NCBI GenBank assembly: GCA_903869675.1
Contig: CAIQAB010000013.1
Span: forward strand, 70,001 to 134,000
Length of the DNA stretch: 64,000 bases
From: an uncultured Verrucomicrobiota bacterium
Lineage (GTDB): Bacteria; Verrucomicrobiota; Verrucomicrobiia; Opitutales; Opitutaceae
Direction: 5' to 3'
How positions within the stretch are numbered: position 1 is the stretch's first letter; each line of letters begins with the position of its first letter. This document shows, piece by piece, positions 17,139 through 26,559 of this stretch. The position numbers were made by a program, and so were the translations under genes. The notes beneath the pieces are model-generated. The model had not been told where the DNA came from, did no database searches, and saw only the letters and a program-made list of their open reading frames with translations.

Positions 17139-17651
17139 CTATTTGGAATCTTGGCCCAGAAAACCGAGGATGTCGTCGGCCTGCTGCTTGGTGGATCCCT
17201 TGTGGTCGGCATAGACCACCTTGCCCTTGTGGATGAGATAAGCCTGACGGCTGGAAAAGCCAAGAAGCGTGCTCACGCCAAAGGCCGAGATCACCTTTTT
17301 CTCCGTGTCCGCCAGCAGGGTGAAGGGAAAGTGCTGCTCCTCCTTGAACTTGCGCTGACTCTCCACGCTATCGGTGCTCACCCCGTAAATCGCCACGCCC
17401 TTCGCGGTCAGGGCCTCGTAGGCATCCCGCAAAGAACAACCTTGGGCGGTGCAACCGGACGTGCCGGCCTTGGGGTAAAAATAGACCAGGGTATACTCGC
17501 TTTTTGAATAGGCGTCGGCCAAACGGACCAAGCGGCCCGTCTCGTCTGGAGCGGTCGCATCTGGCGCGTCGGCGCCTACGGCAAGGGGATTGGCGGAAGA
17601 GAGGTTGAGCATGGAGAAAAGAAGGGCGGCAAAAGCGATGAGACGTTTCAT
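17139..17651 (-). CDS. Exported PrxQ/Bcp-type peroxiredoxin
   Basis: This 170-residue thiol peroxidase has an N-terminal signal peptide (MKRLIAFAALLFSML...). The peroxidatic Cys lies in the YFYPKAGTSGCTAQGC segment, with a resolving Cys five residues later, the PrxQ alpha-2 arrangement. It should reduce peroxides in the periplasm. ATG 17651 is chosen because it gives the signal peptide. It is divergent from the FAA hydrolase gene. Confidence 0.9.
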   Translation of the reverse strand: MKRLIAFAALLFSMLNLSSANPLAVGADAPDATAPDETGRLVRLADAYSKSEYTLVYFYPKAGTSGCTAQGCSLRDAYEALTAKGVAIYGVSTDSVESQRKFKEEQHFPFTLLADTEKKVISAFGVSTLLGFSSRQAYLIHKGKVVYADHKGSTKQQADDILGFLGQDSK

Positions 17652-17742
17652 GGTAATTACAGTCACTCCACCGAACTCCTCATCGCCGCGCCCGCAAGCT
17701 GCTATGGACGTTTTATGAGAACACCCGCATCCTCGTCCTAAC

Positions 17743-18555
17743 ATGAAACTCATTCGGCACCTTACCCCGTCCGGCCCCGCCTACGCCTCCCTCCTGCCGG
17801 ATGGTCTGGCCCAGCCCCTTTCCGGCAATCCCTTTACCCCGGAAGGCCTGAGCCAAGCCGGCCCGCCCGCCGCCCCCGGACCGCGGCTCTCACCCGTGCT
17901 CCCCCCGAATATCTTTGGCATTGGCCTGAACTACCGCCGCCACGCCGAGGAAATGGGCCGGTCGCTACCGCAGTTTCCCATGATTTTCCTCAAGACCACG
18001 AACGCCCTTTCGGACCCTGGCGCTCCCATCGTCCTGCCCCGCTCGACCAACGCCTCCCATGAGGTCGACTACGAAGGCGAACTCGCCGTGGTGATCGGCC
18101 GCACGGCGAAAAACGTCTCCCGCGAACGCGCCCTCGACTACGTGTTCGGCTACACCGTGGCCAACGATGTCTCCGCCCGCGACTGGCAGTTCAAGTGGGG
18201 CGGCGGCCAGTTTTGCCAAGGCAAGGGCTTCGACACCTTCTGCCCGCTCGGCCCCGTGCTGGTGACGACCGACGAACTCCCCGAACCCGGCCGGCTCGCC
18301 CTCCGCTCAATCGTGAATGGCGAGACCCGCCAGGAATCGAACACCTCCGATCTGATTTTCGACATCCCGGCGCTCATCGCCTTCCTGAGCGCCAGCCGCA
18401 CTCTCCTGCCCGGCACCGTCATCCTCACCGGCACGCCTTCCGGGGTCGGCGCCGGGTTCACCCCGCCCCGCTTTCTCCAACCGGGCGACACCGTGAGCAT
18501 CGAGATCGAAGGCATCGGCACCCTGTCCAATCCGGTCGTGGCCGAGACACTCTGA
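17743..18555 (+). CDS. Fumarylacetoacetate hydrolase-family protein
   Basis: The 270-residue protein has the FAH catalytic domain from residue ~55 on: the [14 protein letters not shown] entry, [14 protein letters not shown] with the metal-binding Glu residues, [15 protein letters not shown], and the [10 protein letters not shown] loop. Family members hydrolyse or decarboxylate acylpyruvates, oxaloacetate or 2-keto-3-deoxy acids. The substrate is not evident. It heads a run of plus-strand hydrolases that continues to 26.5 kb. Confidence 0.9.
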   Translation: MKLIRHLTPSGPAYASLLPDGLAQPLSGNPFTPEGLSQAGPPAAPGPRLSPVLPPNIFGIGLNYRRHAEEMGRSLPQFPMIFLKTTNALSDPGAPIVLPRSTNASHEVDYEGELAVVIGRTAKNVSRERALDYVFGYTVANDVSARDWQFKWGGGQFCQGKGFDTFCPLGPVLVTTDELPEPGRLALRSIVNGETRQESNTSDLIFDIPALIAFLSASRTLLPGTVILTGTPSGVGAGFTPPRFLQPGDTVSIEIEGIGTLSNPVVAETL

Positions 18556-18619
18556 GCGCCTACCCGCGATCCCAACGGATCCGGTAAGCCTTGGCCCGAG
18601 CACTGCTAATTATACCGCC

Positions 18620-19444
18620 ATGATCCGGATAAAAACCCCCGAAGGCTACCTTCTCGTCGGCCATCAGGAACACGCCCGCCTCGCCGGTCGCTTCGCCGGT
18701 CGCTGGGGCAACGCCCTCTTCCCCCCGCCTGCCCCACCCGCCGCCCTGCCTGAGGTCCTGCTCGCGGTCTTCCACCACGATGACGCCTGGGCCGGCCGCG
18801 ACGCCACCCCCTTCCTGACCCGGGAAAACCGTCCCTCCGCCTTCACCCGCGAACTGGTTGGCACCTACTCCGCCTTTGAGGAGATCGATCTCGCCGATTA
18901 CCTCGCCGTGCGCGGCGCCGCCACCGAGGCCATCGCCACCGGGCACCCCTACGCCGCCATCCTTATTTCGATGCACACGGTGAACCTGCTCACCGAACAA
19001 GCCGACCTCTCCACCATCAAAGCCGCCGAGCGCCCCCTGCACACCGCCTTCATCGCGGAGCAGCTGCGCCGCCAAAAGGAACTCGCCGCCGCCCTCCCGC
19101 CCGAACTCGCCGCCCACGCCACCCCGGAACAACTCCAGCGCGCTTTCGAGTTCCTCCAGTTCTGCGACAACCTCTCCCTTCTCACCTGCGTGCGCTACGA
19201 GGCCGCCCGCCCGCTCCGCCACACCCACCTCGACGCCGCCGGGGTCCGCCGCACCATCACCTGCACCCCCTTGGCCGCGGAAACCTGCCGCATCGACCCC
19301 TGGCCCTTCGATACCCCGACCGCTGATTTCACCGTCCCCGCCCGCCGCATCCCGGACGCCGCCTGCGCCGATCTCGGCACCTTTCGGTCCGCCCACGCCG
19401 CCGCCCCGGTCGAACAACTCCCCATCCACCTCGTCCCGGCCTGA
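18620..19444 (+). CDS. DUF3891-family protein
   Basis: This 274-residue protein matches the DUF3891 pattern as I know it: N-terminal GHQEHARLAGRFAGRWG, then FHHDDAW near residue 55 and a helical body with SMHTVNLL. The HH-D arrangement resembles metal-binding HD-like helical enzymes, but activity is unknown. It is 27 bases upstream of the amidohydrolase gene and is likely co-transcribed with it. Confidence 0.75.
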   Translation: MIRIKTPEGYLLVGHQEHARLAGRFAGRWGNALFPPPAPPAALPEVLLAVFHHDDAWAGRDATPFLTRENRPSAFTRELVGTYSAFEEIDLADYLAVRGAATEAIATGHPYAAILISMHTVNLLTEQADLSTIKAAERPLHTAFIAEQLRRQKELAAALPPELAAHATPEQLQRAFEFLQFCDNLSLLTCVRYEAARPLRHTHLDAAGVRRTITCTPLAAETCRIDPWPFDTPTADFTVPARRIPDAACADLGTFRSAHAAAPVEQLPIHLVPA

Positions 19445-19471
19445 GGAGATCACCAGTCAAGCTCGCTCCCC

Positions 19472-20719
19472 ATGACATCCCCTCTCTCGTCCGGCCAACT
19501 CACCGACTGCGTCGCCCTGCTGGGCCCCGAACTCACCCCCTTCCGCTGCTCCCGCTTCGCCTGGTCGGGCGATACCATCACCGCCGCCGATCGCGTGGAA
19601 CCGGTCGCGAGCCTTGAAACCGGCGCCCGGGTGGTCATCCCCGGCCTCTACAATAGCCACACCCACTTGGGCGACTCCGCCCTGCCCGATGGCGCCACCG
19701 GCCTCACCCTCGAGCAGGCCTTTTTCCGCCCCGCCGGCTATAAATACCGCGAGCTCGCCAAGCTCACCCGCGAGACCCACCTGCCCCACCTGGAAGCCCA
19801 CCTGCGCTACATGGCCCGCACCGGCACGGTCGCCCACCTGGACTTCCGGGAACAAGGCCCTGCCGGCGCCGAGCTCCTCCGCGCCGCGTCCGCCGCCATC
19901 GGCGTCGAATCCATCATCCTAAACCAGTTCAACGAGTCCCCTTTCCCCGAGGCCGATCTTCGTGCCAACCGCCCCGGCCACACCCTCCCACCCGCCCACC
20001 GCACCGAGCTAGACGCCATGCTCGCCGTCGCCGACGGCTTTTCCGAAAGCACAATGAACGACCTCACCGACGCCGCCTGGACCGAGATCCGCGCCGTCAC
20101 CGAGGCCAAGGGAAAACTCCGCGCCATCCACTGCCTCGAAAGCGCCGGTTACCGCGACCTCTCCCTCGCTACCACCGGACGAGGCGACCTCGCCCGCGCG
20201 ATCGAGCTCTACGACCCGCATCTTGTCGTCCATCTGACCGTGGCAGACGCCGAAGAGATCGCCCTCCTCGTTCGCGCTGGAAAAACCGCCGCGCTCAACC
20301 CCCGCGCCAACGCCAACCTCGGCCTACCCCTTCCGCCCATCGCCGCCCTGCTCCGCGCCGGCGCCAATCTCCTCCTCGGCACCGACAACGGCATGCTCAA
20401 CTCGCCCAACCTCCTGGCCGAACTCGATTTCACTTACAAAGCCGCCAAATCCCAGTTCGCCGACGCCCTCTCACCCGATCCGACCGCCATCCTGAAAATG
20501 GCCACCAGCAACATCCGCCCCGTCCTCGGCGGAGACCACTACGGAGCACTCGAGGTCGGCCTGCCCGCGACCTTCGTCGTGCTCGACTTCACCAAAGACC
20601 ACCTCCGCCACACCCGCCACCTTGCCGCGAGCATCGTCACCCGCGTGACGCCCGACGACGTCCTCGCCACCTACCGCCACGGTTGCCCCCTTTACCTATC
20701 ACCCGCATTCGAAATTTAA
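19472..20719 (+). CDS. Amidohydrolase-superfamily deaminase/chlorohydrolase-like enzyme
   Basis: The 415-residue TIM-barrel metal enzyme resembles the guanine deaminase / AtzA-TrzN branch. Candidate metal ligands are visible: HTH in NSHTHLGD (~62), His in AIHCLES (~211), His in VVHLTVADAEE (~251) and Asp in LLGTDNGML (~304). It probably deaminates or hydrolyses a nitrogen heterocycle. Neighbours (amidases, RidA, adenine deaminase) support a role in breaking down a nitrogen-rich compound. The exact substrate is unknown. Confidence 0.85.
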   Translation: MTSPLSSGQLTDCVALLGPELTPFRCSRFAWSGDTITAADRVEPVASLETGARVVIPGLYNSHTHLGDSALPDGATGLTLEQAFFRPAGYKYRELAKLTRETHLPHLEAHLRYMARTGTVAHLDFREQGPAGAELLRAASAAIGVESIILNQFNESPFPEADLRANRPGHTLPPAHRTELDAMLAVADGFSESTMNDLTDAAWTEIRAVTEAKGKLRAIHCLESAGYRDLSLATTGRGDLARAIELYDPHLVVHLTVADAEEIALLVRAGKTAALNPRANANLGLPLPPIAALLRAGANLLLGTDNGMLNSPNLLAELDFTYKAAKSQFADALSPDPTAILKMATSNIRPVLGGDHYGALEVGLPATFVVLDFTKDHLRHTRHLAASIVTRVTPDDVLATYRHGCPLYLSPAFEI

Positions 20720-20784
20720 GCACGAAGCTCAGACCTGATAAACCGCCCCGGTTTTCCTTTCCTCCACCTCGACCTTCCCGCCCC

Positions 20785-20820
20785 GTCCTTCGTGATCTTC
20801 GTGCCCTTCGTGGTTAACCA
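20785..20820. repeat. Iterated CTTCGTG element before formamidase gene
   Basis: Three tandem ~9-base units (CTTCGTGAT, CTTCGTGCC, CTTCGTGGT) end in GGTTAACC, 22 bases before the next start codon. They follow the same design as the elements at 22408-22435 and 22465-22497. Confidence 0.7.
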
Positions 20821-20842
20821 ATAAAACGCACCGCCCGCCTCC

Positions 20843-21781
20843 ATGCACCACACCCTCTCGCCCGAGCCCCTCTGCCACCGTTGGAACAACACGACGCCCG
20901 CGCGTCTCACCATCGCGCCCGGCGACACCGTCACCTTCCAGTGCGCCGACTCCTCTGGTTGGCAAGTTCGGCCCGAGTGGACCGCCGCCGATTTCGCCGC
21001 CAAATTTGACCCGCTCCAGGTTCACGCGCTCACCGGTCCGGTCGCCATCGACGGCGCGCAGCCCGGCGACACGCTTGAAATCATCATCGAGGCCTACGCC
21101 CACAAGGGCTTCGCCTGGACCAGCCTCATTCCCGGCCTCGGCCTGCTCGCGGGCGAGTTTCCCGAACACCACCTCTTTATCTGGAAACTGGAAGGCACCC
21201 AGACCCGCAGCTTTCCCGGCGCCACCCTCGATCTGCATCCCTTCGCCGGCATCATCGGCCTGCAACGCGCCGAGGCGGGCGAGTTTCGCACCCGCGCCCC
21301 CGGGGCCTTCGGCGGCAATCTCGACGTGCGCCACCTCACCGCCGGCACGCGGCTCTTCCTCCCTGTCTTCACCCCCGGCGGCGGTGTGCTCACCGGCGAT
21401 TGCCACGCGGCGCAGGGCGACGGCGAAGTGTGCATCAACGGCATGGAGGCGCCCATGGATGCGACCTACACTTTCAAGCTCCACAAAGCCCCCGCCCAAC
21501 CCCTCGCCGGCCCCTACGCCATCTATCCGGCACAGAGTTTCACGCCCCCGCGCTACGCCACCAAGCCCTGGCACCTGTTCATCGAGAGCGACGCCGACCC
21601 CCGCGAGGCCTGCAAACGCGTCGTCCGACGCGCCATGGAGTTTATCTGTAACCGCCTCCACGTAACGCCCCAGTTGGCCTACACCCTGTGCAGTGTGGTG
21701 CTCGACCTGAAGGTCAGCCAGTTGGTCAACGTCCCCACGACCACCATCACCGCCTATCTGCCGGAAGCGATTTTTGACTAA
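20843..21781 (+). CDS. Acetamidase/formamidase-family protein
   Basis: This 312-residue FmdA/AmdA family enzyme hydrolyses formamide or acetamide to ammonia and the acid in characterised relatives. The sequence has PGDTVTF, GPVAIDGAQPGDTLEI, the GGNLDVRHLTAGTRLFLPV stretch with its acidic loop, and GDCHAAQGDGEV, all family hallmarks. It probably releases ammonia from an amide made by the neighbouring hydrolases. Confidence 0.9.
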   Translation: MHHTLSPEPLCHRWNNTTPARLTIAPGDTVTFQCADSSGWQVRPEWTAADFAAKFDPLQVHALTGPVAIDGAQPGDTLEIIIEAYAHKGFAWTSLIPGLGLLAGEFPEHHLFIWKLEGTQTRSFPGATLDLHPFAGIIGLQRAEAGEFRTRAPGAFGGNLDVRHLTAGTRLFLPVFTPGGGVLTGDCHAAQGDGEVCINGMEAPMDATYTFKLHKAPAQPLAGPYAIYPAQSFTPPRYATKPWHLFIESDADPREACKRVVRRAMEFICNRLHVTPQLAYTLCSVVLDLKVSQLVNVPTTTITAYLPEAIFD

Positions 21782-21833
21782 AACTGAAGCGCTAGGATCG
21801 ATTCGCGTAGATACCTCATTGTCGCCATTCCGG

Positions 21834-21865
21834 CCTTTGCGTCTTCGCGTCTTCGCGCTTCAACC
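21834..21865. repeat. Iterated TTTGCGT/CTTCGCG element before ridA-like gene
   Basis: CCTTTGCGT, CTTCGCGT and CTTCGCGC are repeated in tandem and followed by TTCAACC, ending about 9 bases before ATG 21874. Similar strings are widespread in intergenic DNA of several phyla. Confidence 0.6.
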
Positions 21866-21873
21866 TTTCTCCC

Positions 21874-22338
21874 ATGTCCGCCATCGAAACCAAACTCGCC
21901 TCTCTTGGCCTCGTCCTCCCCGCGCCCGCCGCCCCCGGCGGCAGCTACCTGCCCTACCGCCTCCACGGCGATACCCTCATCCTCGCCGGCGTCATCAGCT
22001 CCTTTAACGGCCAGATGACCCACGTCGGTCAGGTCGGCCGCGAACACACCATCGAGACCGCCCGCGAGGCCGCCAGGATCTGCGCGCTCAACGTGCTCAC
22101 CAATCTCAAGCTCGCCCTCGGCTCCCTCGACCGCGTCGAGGCCTTCCTCTACGTCGGCGGCTACGTGAACGGCGTGTCCGGCTTCGCCGACGCCCCCGCG
22201 GTGATCAACGGCGCGAGCGACCTCTTCGTGGAATTGTTTGGCGATGCCGGCCGCCACGCCCGCGCCGCCGTCGCCGTCGCCGGCCTGCCCAAAAACGCCA
22301 CCGTCGAGATCCAGGTCACCGTGGCGATCAAAGCCTGA
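21874..22338 (+). CDS. RidA/YjgF-family protein (long form)
   Basis: This 154-residue protein of the YjgF/YER057c superfamily has the central segment TAREAARICALNVLTNLK and ends VEIQVTVAIKA. RidA proteins hydrolyse reactive enamine/imine intermediates; RutC-like members act in pyrimidine catabolism. It belongs to the longer group without the classical Arg site being obvious. Its place among amidases supports a role in amine or enamine turnover. Confidence 0.88.
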   Translation: MSAIETKLASLGLVLPAPAAPGGSYLPYRLHGDTLILAGVISSFNGQMTHVGQVGREHTIETAREAARICALNVLTNLKLALGSLDRVEAFLYVGGYVNGVSGFADAPAVINGASDLFVELFGDAGRHARAAVAVAGLPKNATVEIQVTVAIKA

Positions 22339-22345
22339 TTCATTG

Positions 22346-22435
22346 ACCACGGATCACACGGATTATCACGGATAATAAACCCACCGGACTCCAAGCTTCT
22401 GTCTTCGATCCGTGACCATCCGTGTAATCCGTGGT
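22346..22435. repeat. Long inverted repeat built from ATCCGTG units
   Basis: The left arm 22346-22373 and right arm 22408-22435 are 28 bases each and complementary with three mismatches by eye. They enclose a 34-base loop. Each arm is three iterations of ATCCGTGNN, ending GGT. On RNA it would form a strong hairpin between ridA-like and amidase genes. Confidence 0.8.
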
Positions 22436-22464
22436 TAAAGACTCCGCCTCGTTTGCTTTGCCTT

Positions 22465-22497
22465 AATCCGCGCACATCCGCGCCATCCGCGGTTAAA
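22465..22497. repeat. Iterated ATCCGCG element before amidase gene
   Basis: The units AATCCGCGCAC, ATCCGCGCC and ATCCGCGGT are followed by TAAAT, 14 bases before ATG 22511. It is a sequence variant of the ATCCGTG element just upstream. Confidence 0.65.
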
Positions 22498-22510
22498 TAA
22501 AACCGGTTCC

Positions 22511-23824
22511 ATGACTTTCGCCGACTGGCAGTCCCTCGCCCCCGCCGCCGCCGCCCGCCTCGTCCACGAGCGCGTCGCCGCCCTCCCCCCCGCCCAGCGC
22601 CGGGCCGCCCTCGCCTGGCTCGCGCCCGAAGACCGCCTCGCCGCCGAGCTCGCCGGCACTTCTTCACCTTCCTCTTTCAACTTAAACTCCAACGGCGCAC
22701 CCCCCCCGTTGGCCGGTGTGCCCTTCGCAGCCAAGGATCTCTTCGACGCCGCCGGCCTGCCCACCTTTGCCGGCTCGGTTTTCCTGCCCGAGGTGCGGCC
22801 CGATCCCGCGGCCGACGGGGCCTTTATCCGCGACGTCCGTGCCGCCGGTGCCGCCCTCGCCGCCAAGGCCCACCTGCACGAGTTCGCCTACGGCATCACC
22901 GGTGAAAATCCGCACTACGGCGACTGCGAGCTCCCCGGCCACCCCGGCCGCACCACCGGCGGCTCCTCGAGCGGCTCCGCCCTGCTGGTTAAAGCCGGCA
23001 TTGTCCCGCTCGCCCTCGGCACAGATACCGGCGGCAGCATCCGCGTGCCCTCCGCCTTTTGCGGCCTCTACGGCTTCCGCCTGACACCCCTTCACCCCTG
23101 GATCGCCGATGGCTTCCCCCTAGCCGAGAGCTTCGATACCCCCGGCTTTTTCACCGCCAACGCCACCGACCTTCGCGCCACGCTCGACGCCCTCGTGCCC
23201 GAGACCGCGGTCCCTTCCAGTTCAACTTATAACTTAAACCGCGCCGGCCGCGCCCTCCGTGGCGCCTACCTGGCACTTCCCGGGGTCGATCCCGCCCTCG
23301 CGACCGCCTGCGCGTCCGCCGCCGCCCGCCTCGCCGACCCCTTGCCCGCCTCGATCGCAGCCGAGTTGCTCCCGCTCTTTGCCCCCGCCGCCGAACTTTA
23401 CGCCATCCTCGGCGGCGCGGAGACGCGGGTCATCCACGCGCCGTTCTACGCGCATTACCGCGACCGCTACGATGCCAACGTCCGCGCTCGCATCGATCGC
23501 GCCCTGACGCTCACCGACGCCGAGATCGCCCGCGCCCAGGCCAACCGCGATGCCATCACCGCCGCGTGGGCCGCCCTGTTTCGCGACTACGATTACATCG
23601 TCCTGCCCGGCTCGCCCTGCCCCGCGATCACCAAGGCCGAATGCACCATCGAAATGCGGTCTCGCATCCTTAGCCTGACCGTGCCGGCCAGCATGGCCTC
23701 CCTGCCCGTGCTCGCCCTGCCCGTCCCGCTGCCCGACACCGGCGGCCTCACCACGGCCCTGCAAATCGTCGTGCCCACCATCCACAGCCCGGCCATACGC
23801 CACGCTCTCGCGTTGCACGGCTGA
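22511..23824 (+). CDS. Amidase-signature family hydrolase
   Basis: This 437-residue Ser-Ser-Lys amidase has the catalytic Lys75 in PFAAKDLFD, the cis-Ser in TTGGSSSGSA (~153) and nucleophile Ser176 in GTDTGGSIRVPSAFCG. Its size and motif spacing resemble allophanate hydrolase-type amidases more than GatA, since the window has no gatB or gatC. It would release ammonia from an amide or urea-like substrate. It is the last gene of the plus-strand run before a convergent membrane-protein gene. Confidence 0.9.
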   Translation: MTFADWQSLAPAAAARLVHERVAALPPAQRRAALAWLAPEDRLAAELAGTSSPSSFNLNSNGAPPPLAGVPFAAKDLFDAAGLPTFAGSVFLPEVRPDPAADGAFIRDVRAAGAALAAKAHLHEFAYGITGENPHYGDCELPGHPGRTTGGSSSGSALLVKAGIVPLALGTDTGGSIRVPSAFCGLYGFRLTPLHPWIADGFPLAESFDTPGFFTANATDLRATLDALVPETAVPSSSTYNLNRAGRALRGAYLALPGVDPALATACASAAARLADPLPASIAAELLPLFAPAAELYAILGGAETRVIHAPFYAHYRDRYDANVRARIDRALTLTDAEIARAQANRDAITAAWAALFRDYDYIVLPGSPCPAITKAECTIEMRSRILSLTVPASMASLPVLALPVPLPDTGGLTTALQIVVPTIHSPAIRHALALHG

Positions 23825-23850
23825 GCCGCCCAGCCGAATCCGCCACAAAC

Positions 23851-24483
23851 TCAGGCCGCCGGCGCGTCGCCGTTTGACGGCGCCGGAGCCGCAGCCGCGG
23901 CGCGGTCCGCCATGCGTTTCTCCGCCTCAAGGATGATGGCCTCGCAACCGAGGAATTTATGATCGTCGAGCGTCAGCCGACGGTGTTTCCCACCCACCTC
24001 GTAAATGGCGTAGGCGATGCCCTTATCCGCCCACTTGCGGCGATCCATCTCCACGATGGTGTCGAGGTGCACGCGTTCGCCCGAGGCCCCGGTCACCCAG
24101 TCGCCCTCGGCCCGCACGCTGCGGGTGTGGTTCCAAGCCACCCAACCGGCAAAACCCACGGCGCCGGCAAAAAACACCCAGCCAGTCCAGCGTTGCCCGG
24201 CGAGATCGCCAGCCGTGCGGGGCTTCGGCGCGGTCTTGGGCCAATCGCGCTCCCGCGCCAGTCGCACCCACGCGCGCGTCACCGCCGGATCCTTCGCGTC
24301 CTTCGCCTGCCCGGCCGCGATCAACTCATCAACCAGCGCGGCAAACACCTCGTGACGCTTGGCCTCGGCCGGCCAACGGAGGTAGCCATCGACGAGAAAC
24401 CAGACCGCGGAGACAAAAAGCATGAGAAACAGGATGCTCATGCGGCGGCGCCATTCCTTCGAGATGCGGGCGTGAACGTTCAT
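23851..24483 (-). CDS. Hypothetical protein with two membrane helices
   Basis: This 210-residue protein starts at ATG 24483 (MNVHARISKEW). Hydrophobic helices are at about residues 15-35 and 105-122. A soluble charged domain follows (VHLDTIVEMDRRKWADKG...), and the tail is Ala/Pro-rich. No family is recognised. It is convergent with the amidase (26 bases between) and divergent from the adenine deaminase. Confidence 0.65.
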   Translation of the reverse strand: MNVHARISKEWRRRMSILFLMLFVSAVWFLVDGYLRWPAEAKRHEVFAALVDELIAAGQAKDAKDPAVTRAWVRLARERDWPKTAPKPRTAGDLAGQRWTGWVFFAGAVGFAGWVAWNHTRSVRAEGDWVTGASGERVHLDTIVEMDRRKWADKGIAYAIYEVGGKHRRLTLDDHKFLGCEAIILEAEKRMADRAAAAAPAPSNGDAPAA

Positions 24484-24593
24484 ATGCAACCCACCCAACT
24501 TTAAAATCCGGTGAAAAACAACCCCTTCGACCAAGCCGATAAACGCCCCCCTCTTCCGCTTACTATGCCCAGACTTGCCGTAACCGAATCGAC

Positions 24594-26519
24594 ATGATTC
24601 CGATTCATCGCTCGCCCTCTGCTAGCATTTCGGCCCCGCTTCCACCGCCGCTCGCCATGCCGCTCACCCGTTTTTCCGTAAAGCCGCTTCACACGCTCAC
24701 CCGCGCCCTCGCCGCCGTCGCCATGGGCCGGGTCGCCCCTGACCTCGTTATTACCGGCGCCCGCCTGCTCTCCACCTACACCGATCGCCTCCACCCCGAC
24801 CGCGAAGTCTGGATCAAGGCCGGCCGCATCGCCTGCGTGAAACCCGCCGGCACCGCGAAAACCCATTTCGCCACCGTAGCCGGGGCCAAGTTCGCCACCT
24901 TCGACGCCGCCGGCGCCATCCTCGCCCCCGGTCTGGTCGATCCCCACGTGCACATCGAGAGCTCGATGATGACCGCCTGCGCCTACGCCGAGGCCGCCCT
25001 GCTCAACGGCACCACCACCCTCTTCTGCGACTCCCACGAGATCGGCAACGTGTGCGACGCCGAAGGCATCGAGTGGATGCTGCGCGACGCCCGCCAGGCC
25101 CCGCTGAACATCTTCCTCACCGTCCCCAGCACCGTCCCCGCCACCTCGCCCCGGTTCGAGACCGCCGGCGGCGACCTCACCCCGGCCAAGATCGGCGCCC
25201 TCTTCGACCGCTGGCCCGAAGCCCTGGCCCTCGGCGAAAAGATGGACTTCGTGCAAATCGCGTTGGGCGATCCCCGCACCCACGGCGTGCTCGCCGAGGC
25301 CCTGAAACGCGGCCGCCCCGTCTGCGGCCACGTCTACGGCCGCGAATTCGTCGCCGCCGGCGCCGCCTCCGGCATCACCGACACCCACGAGGCCATCGAC
25401 CGCGACATCGCCGACGATTTCCTCGAGGCCGGCGTATGGATTTTCCTCCGCGGCGGCCCGCCCACCACGCCTTGGCATTCCCTGCCCCACGCGATCAAAG
25501 CCGTCACCGAACTCGGTGCCTCGCCGAAACGCGTCTGCGTGTGCACCGACGACCGCGACGCCGACGACCTCTTCCTCTTCGGCCTCGATTGGGTCGCCCG
25601 CCAGGCCGTCGTCGCCGGCTTCTCTCCTGCCGCCGCCTGGAGCGCCGCCTCCCTCCACCCGGCCACCCGCTTTGGCATCGACGGCGACATCGGCGGGATC
25701 GCCCCCGCCCGCCGCGCCGACCTCGTGTTGCTGAATGACGACCTCGTCCCCCAGTCCACCTGGTATGGCGGCGAACTCGTGGTGAAAAACCGCAAGATCA
25801 CCCCCCTCCTCGATCAGGCCCTGTCCAAACGCTACGCCTACCCGAAAAAAGCCTACGCCACGGTCAAGCTCCCTCCCGCCGCGAAGTCCTCCCCGCTCGT
25901 TCCCGCTCTCCCGACCAGCCCGGTCACCGCGAACTGCATCCGCACCGCCCTGCCCGGGATCATCCTCTTCCACGACCGCATCCGCCTAGACCCCGCCGCC
26001 AGTTGGGCCGAACACTTCGCTACCCACGGACTGTGTTTTGTTTCTGTCCTGGAACGCCACGGCAAGAGCGGCGCCGTCGCCCACGGCCTGTTGAAGGACT
26101 TCGGCCTGAAGGCCGGCGCCGTCGCCAGCACCGTCGGCCATGACGCCCATAACCTGATCGTCGCCGGCACCGACGAGACCGACATGCGGCTCGCGGTCGA
26201 AACCCTCCGCGCCCTCCGCGGCGGCGTCTGCGTAGTCAAAAAGGGGAAAGTTCTCGCCTCCGTCGCCCTCCCCATCGCCGGCCTGCTCTCCGACGAACGC
26301 GCCCCGGCTGTCGCCAAACAAACCACTAAGCTCAAAAAAGCCTGGCTGGCAGCCGGTTGCACCCTGCCCTACATGGGTTTTAACCTCATCCCGCTCTCCG
26401 TTATCCCCGAGATCCGCATCACCGACCGCGGCCTCGTCACCGTGCCCGGCATGCAGCAACTCCCTCTTTTCGAACCCGTCCAAAAAAGACCTGTTCTCCA
26501 ACTTCCGCATGGCACATAG
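24594..26519 (+). CDS. ade: Adenine deaminase (Ade/AdeC family)
   Basis: This 641-residue amidohydrolase should convert adenine to hypoxanthine plus ammonia. The family signature [13 protein letters not shown] (metal HxH and Glu) is near residue 119. [10 protein letters not shown], the central metal Asp region [10 protein letters not shown], and the C-terminal [10 protein letters not shown] and [18 protein letters not shown] are also typical of AdeC proteins. An in-frame ATG at 24657 (MPLTRFSVK) is an equally plausible start. The stop lies just before the TonB receptor start. Confidence 0.92.
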   Translation: MIPIHRSPSASISAPLPPPLAMPLTRFSVKPLHTLTRALAAVAMGRVAPDLVITGARLLSTYTDRLHPDREVWIKAGRIACVKPAGTAKTHFATVAGAKFATFDAAGAILAPGLVDPHVHIESSMMTACAYAEAALLNGTTTLFCDSHEIGNVCDAEGIEWMLRDARQAPLNIFLTVPSTVPATSPRFETAGGDLTPAKIGALFDRWPEALALGEKMDFVQIALGDPRTHGVLAEALKRGRPVCGHVYGREFVAAGAASGITDTHEAIDRDIADDFLEAGVWIFLRGGPPTTPWHSLPHAIKAVTELGASPKRVCVCTDDRDADDLFLFGLDWVARQAVVAGFSPAAAWSAASLHPATRFGIDGDIGGIAPARRADLVLLNDDLVPQSTWYGGELVVKNRKITPLLDQALSKRYAYPKKAYATVKLPPAAKSSPLVPALPTSPVTANCIRTALPGIILFHDRIRLDPAASWAEHFATHGLCFVSVLERHGKSGAVAHGLLKDFGLKAGAVASTVGHDAHNLIVAGTDETDMRLAVETLRALRGGVCVVKKGKVLASVALPIAGLLSDERAPAVAKQTTKLKKAWLAAGCTLPYMGFNLIPLSVIPEIRITDRGLVTVPGMQQLPLFEPVQKRPVLQLPHGT

Positions 26520-26559
26520 CCTGCTTCCCGCAAAATTTGTCCGAATAAACCCAACCCAC

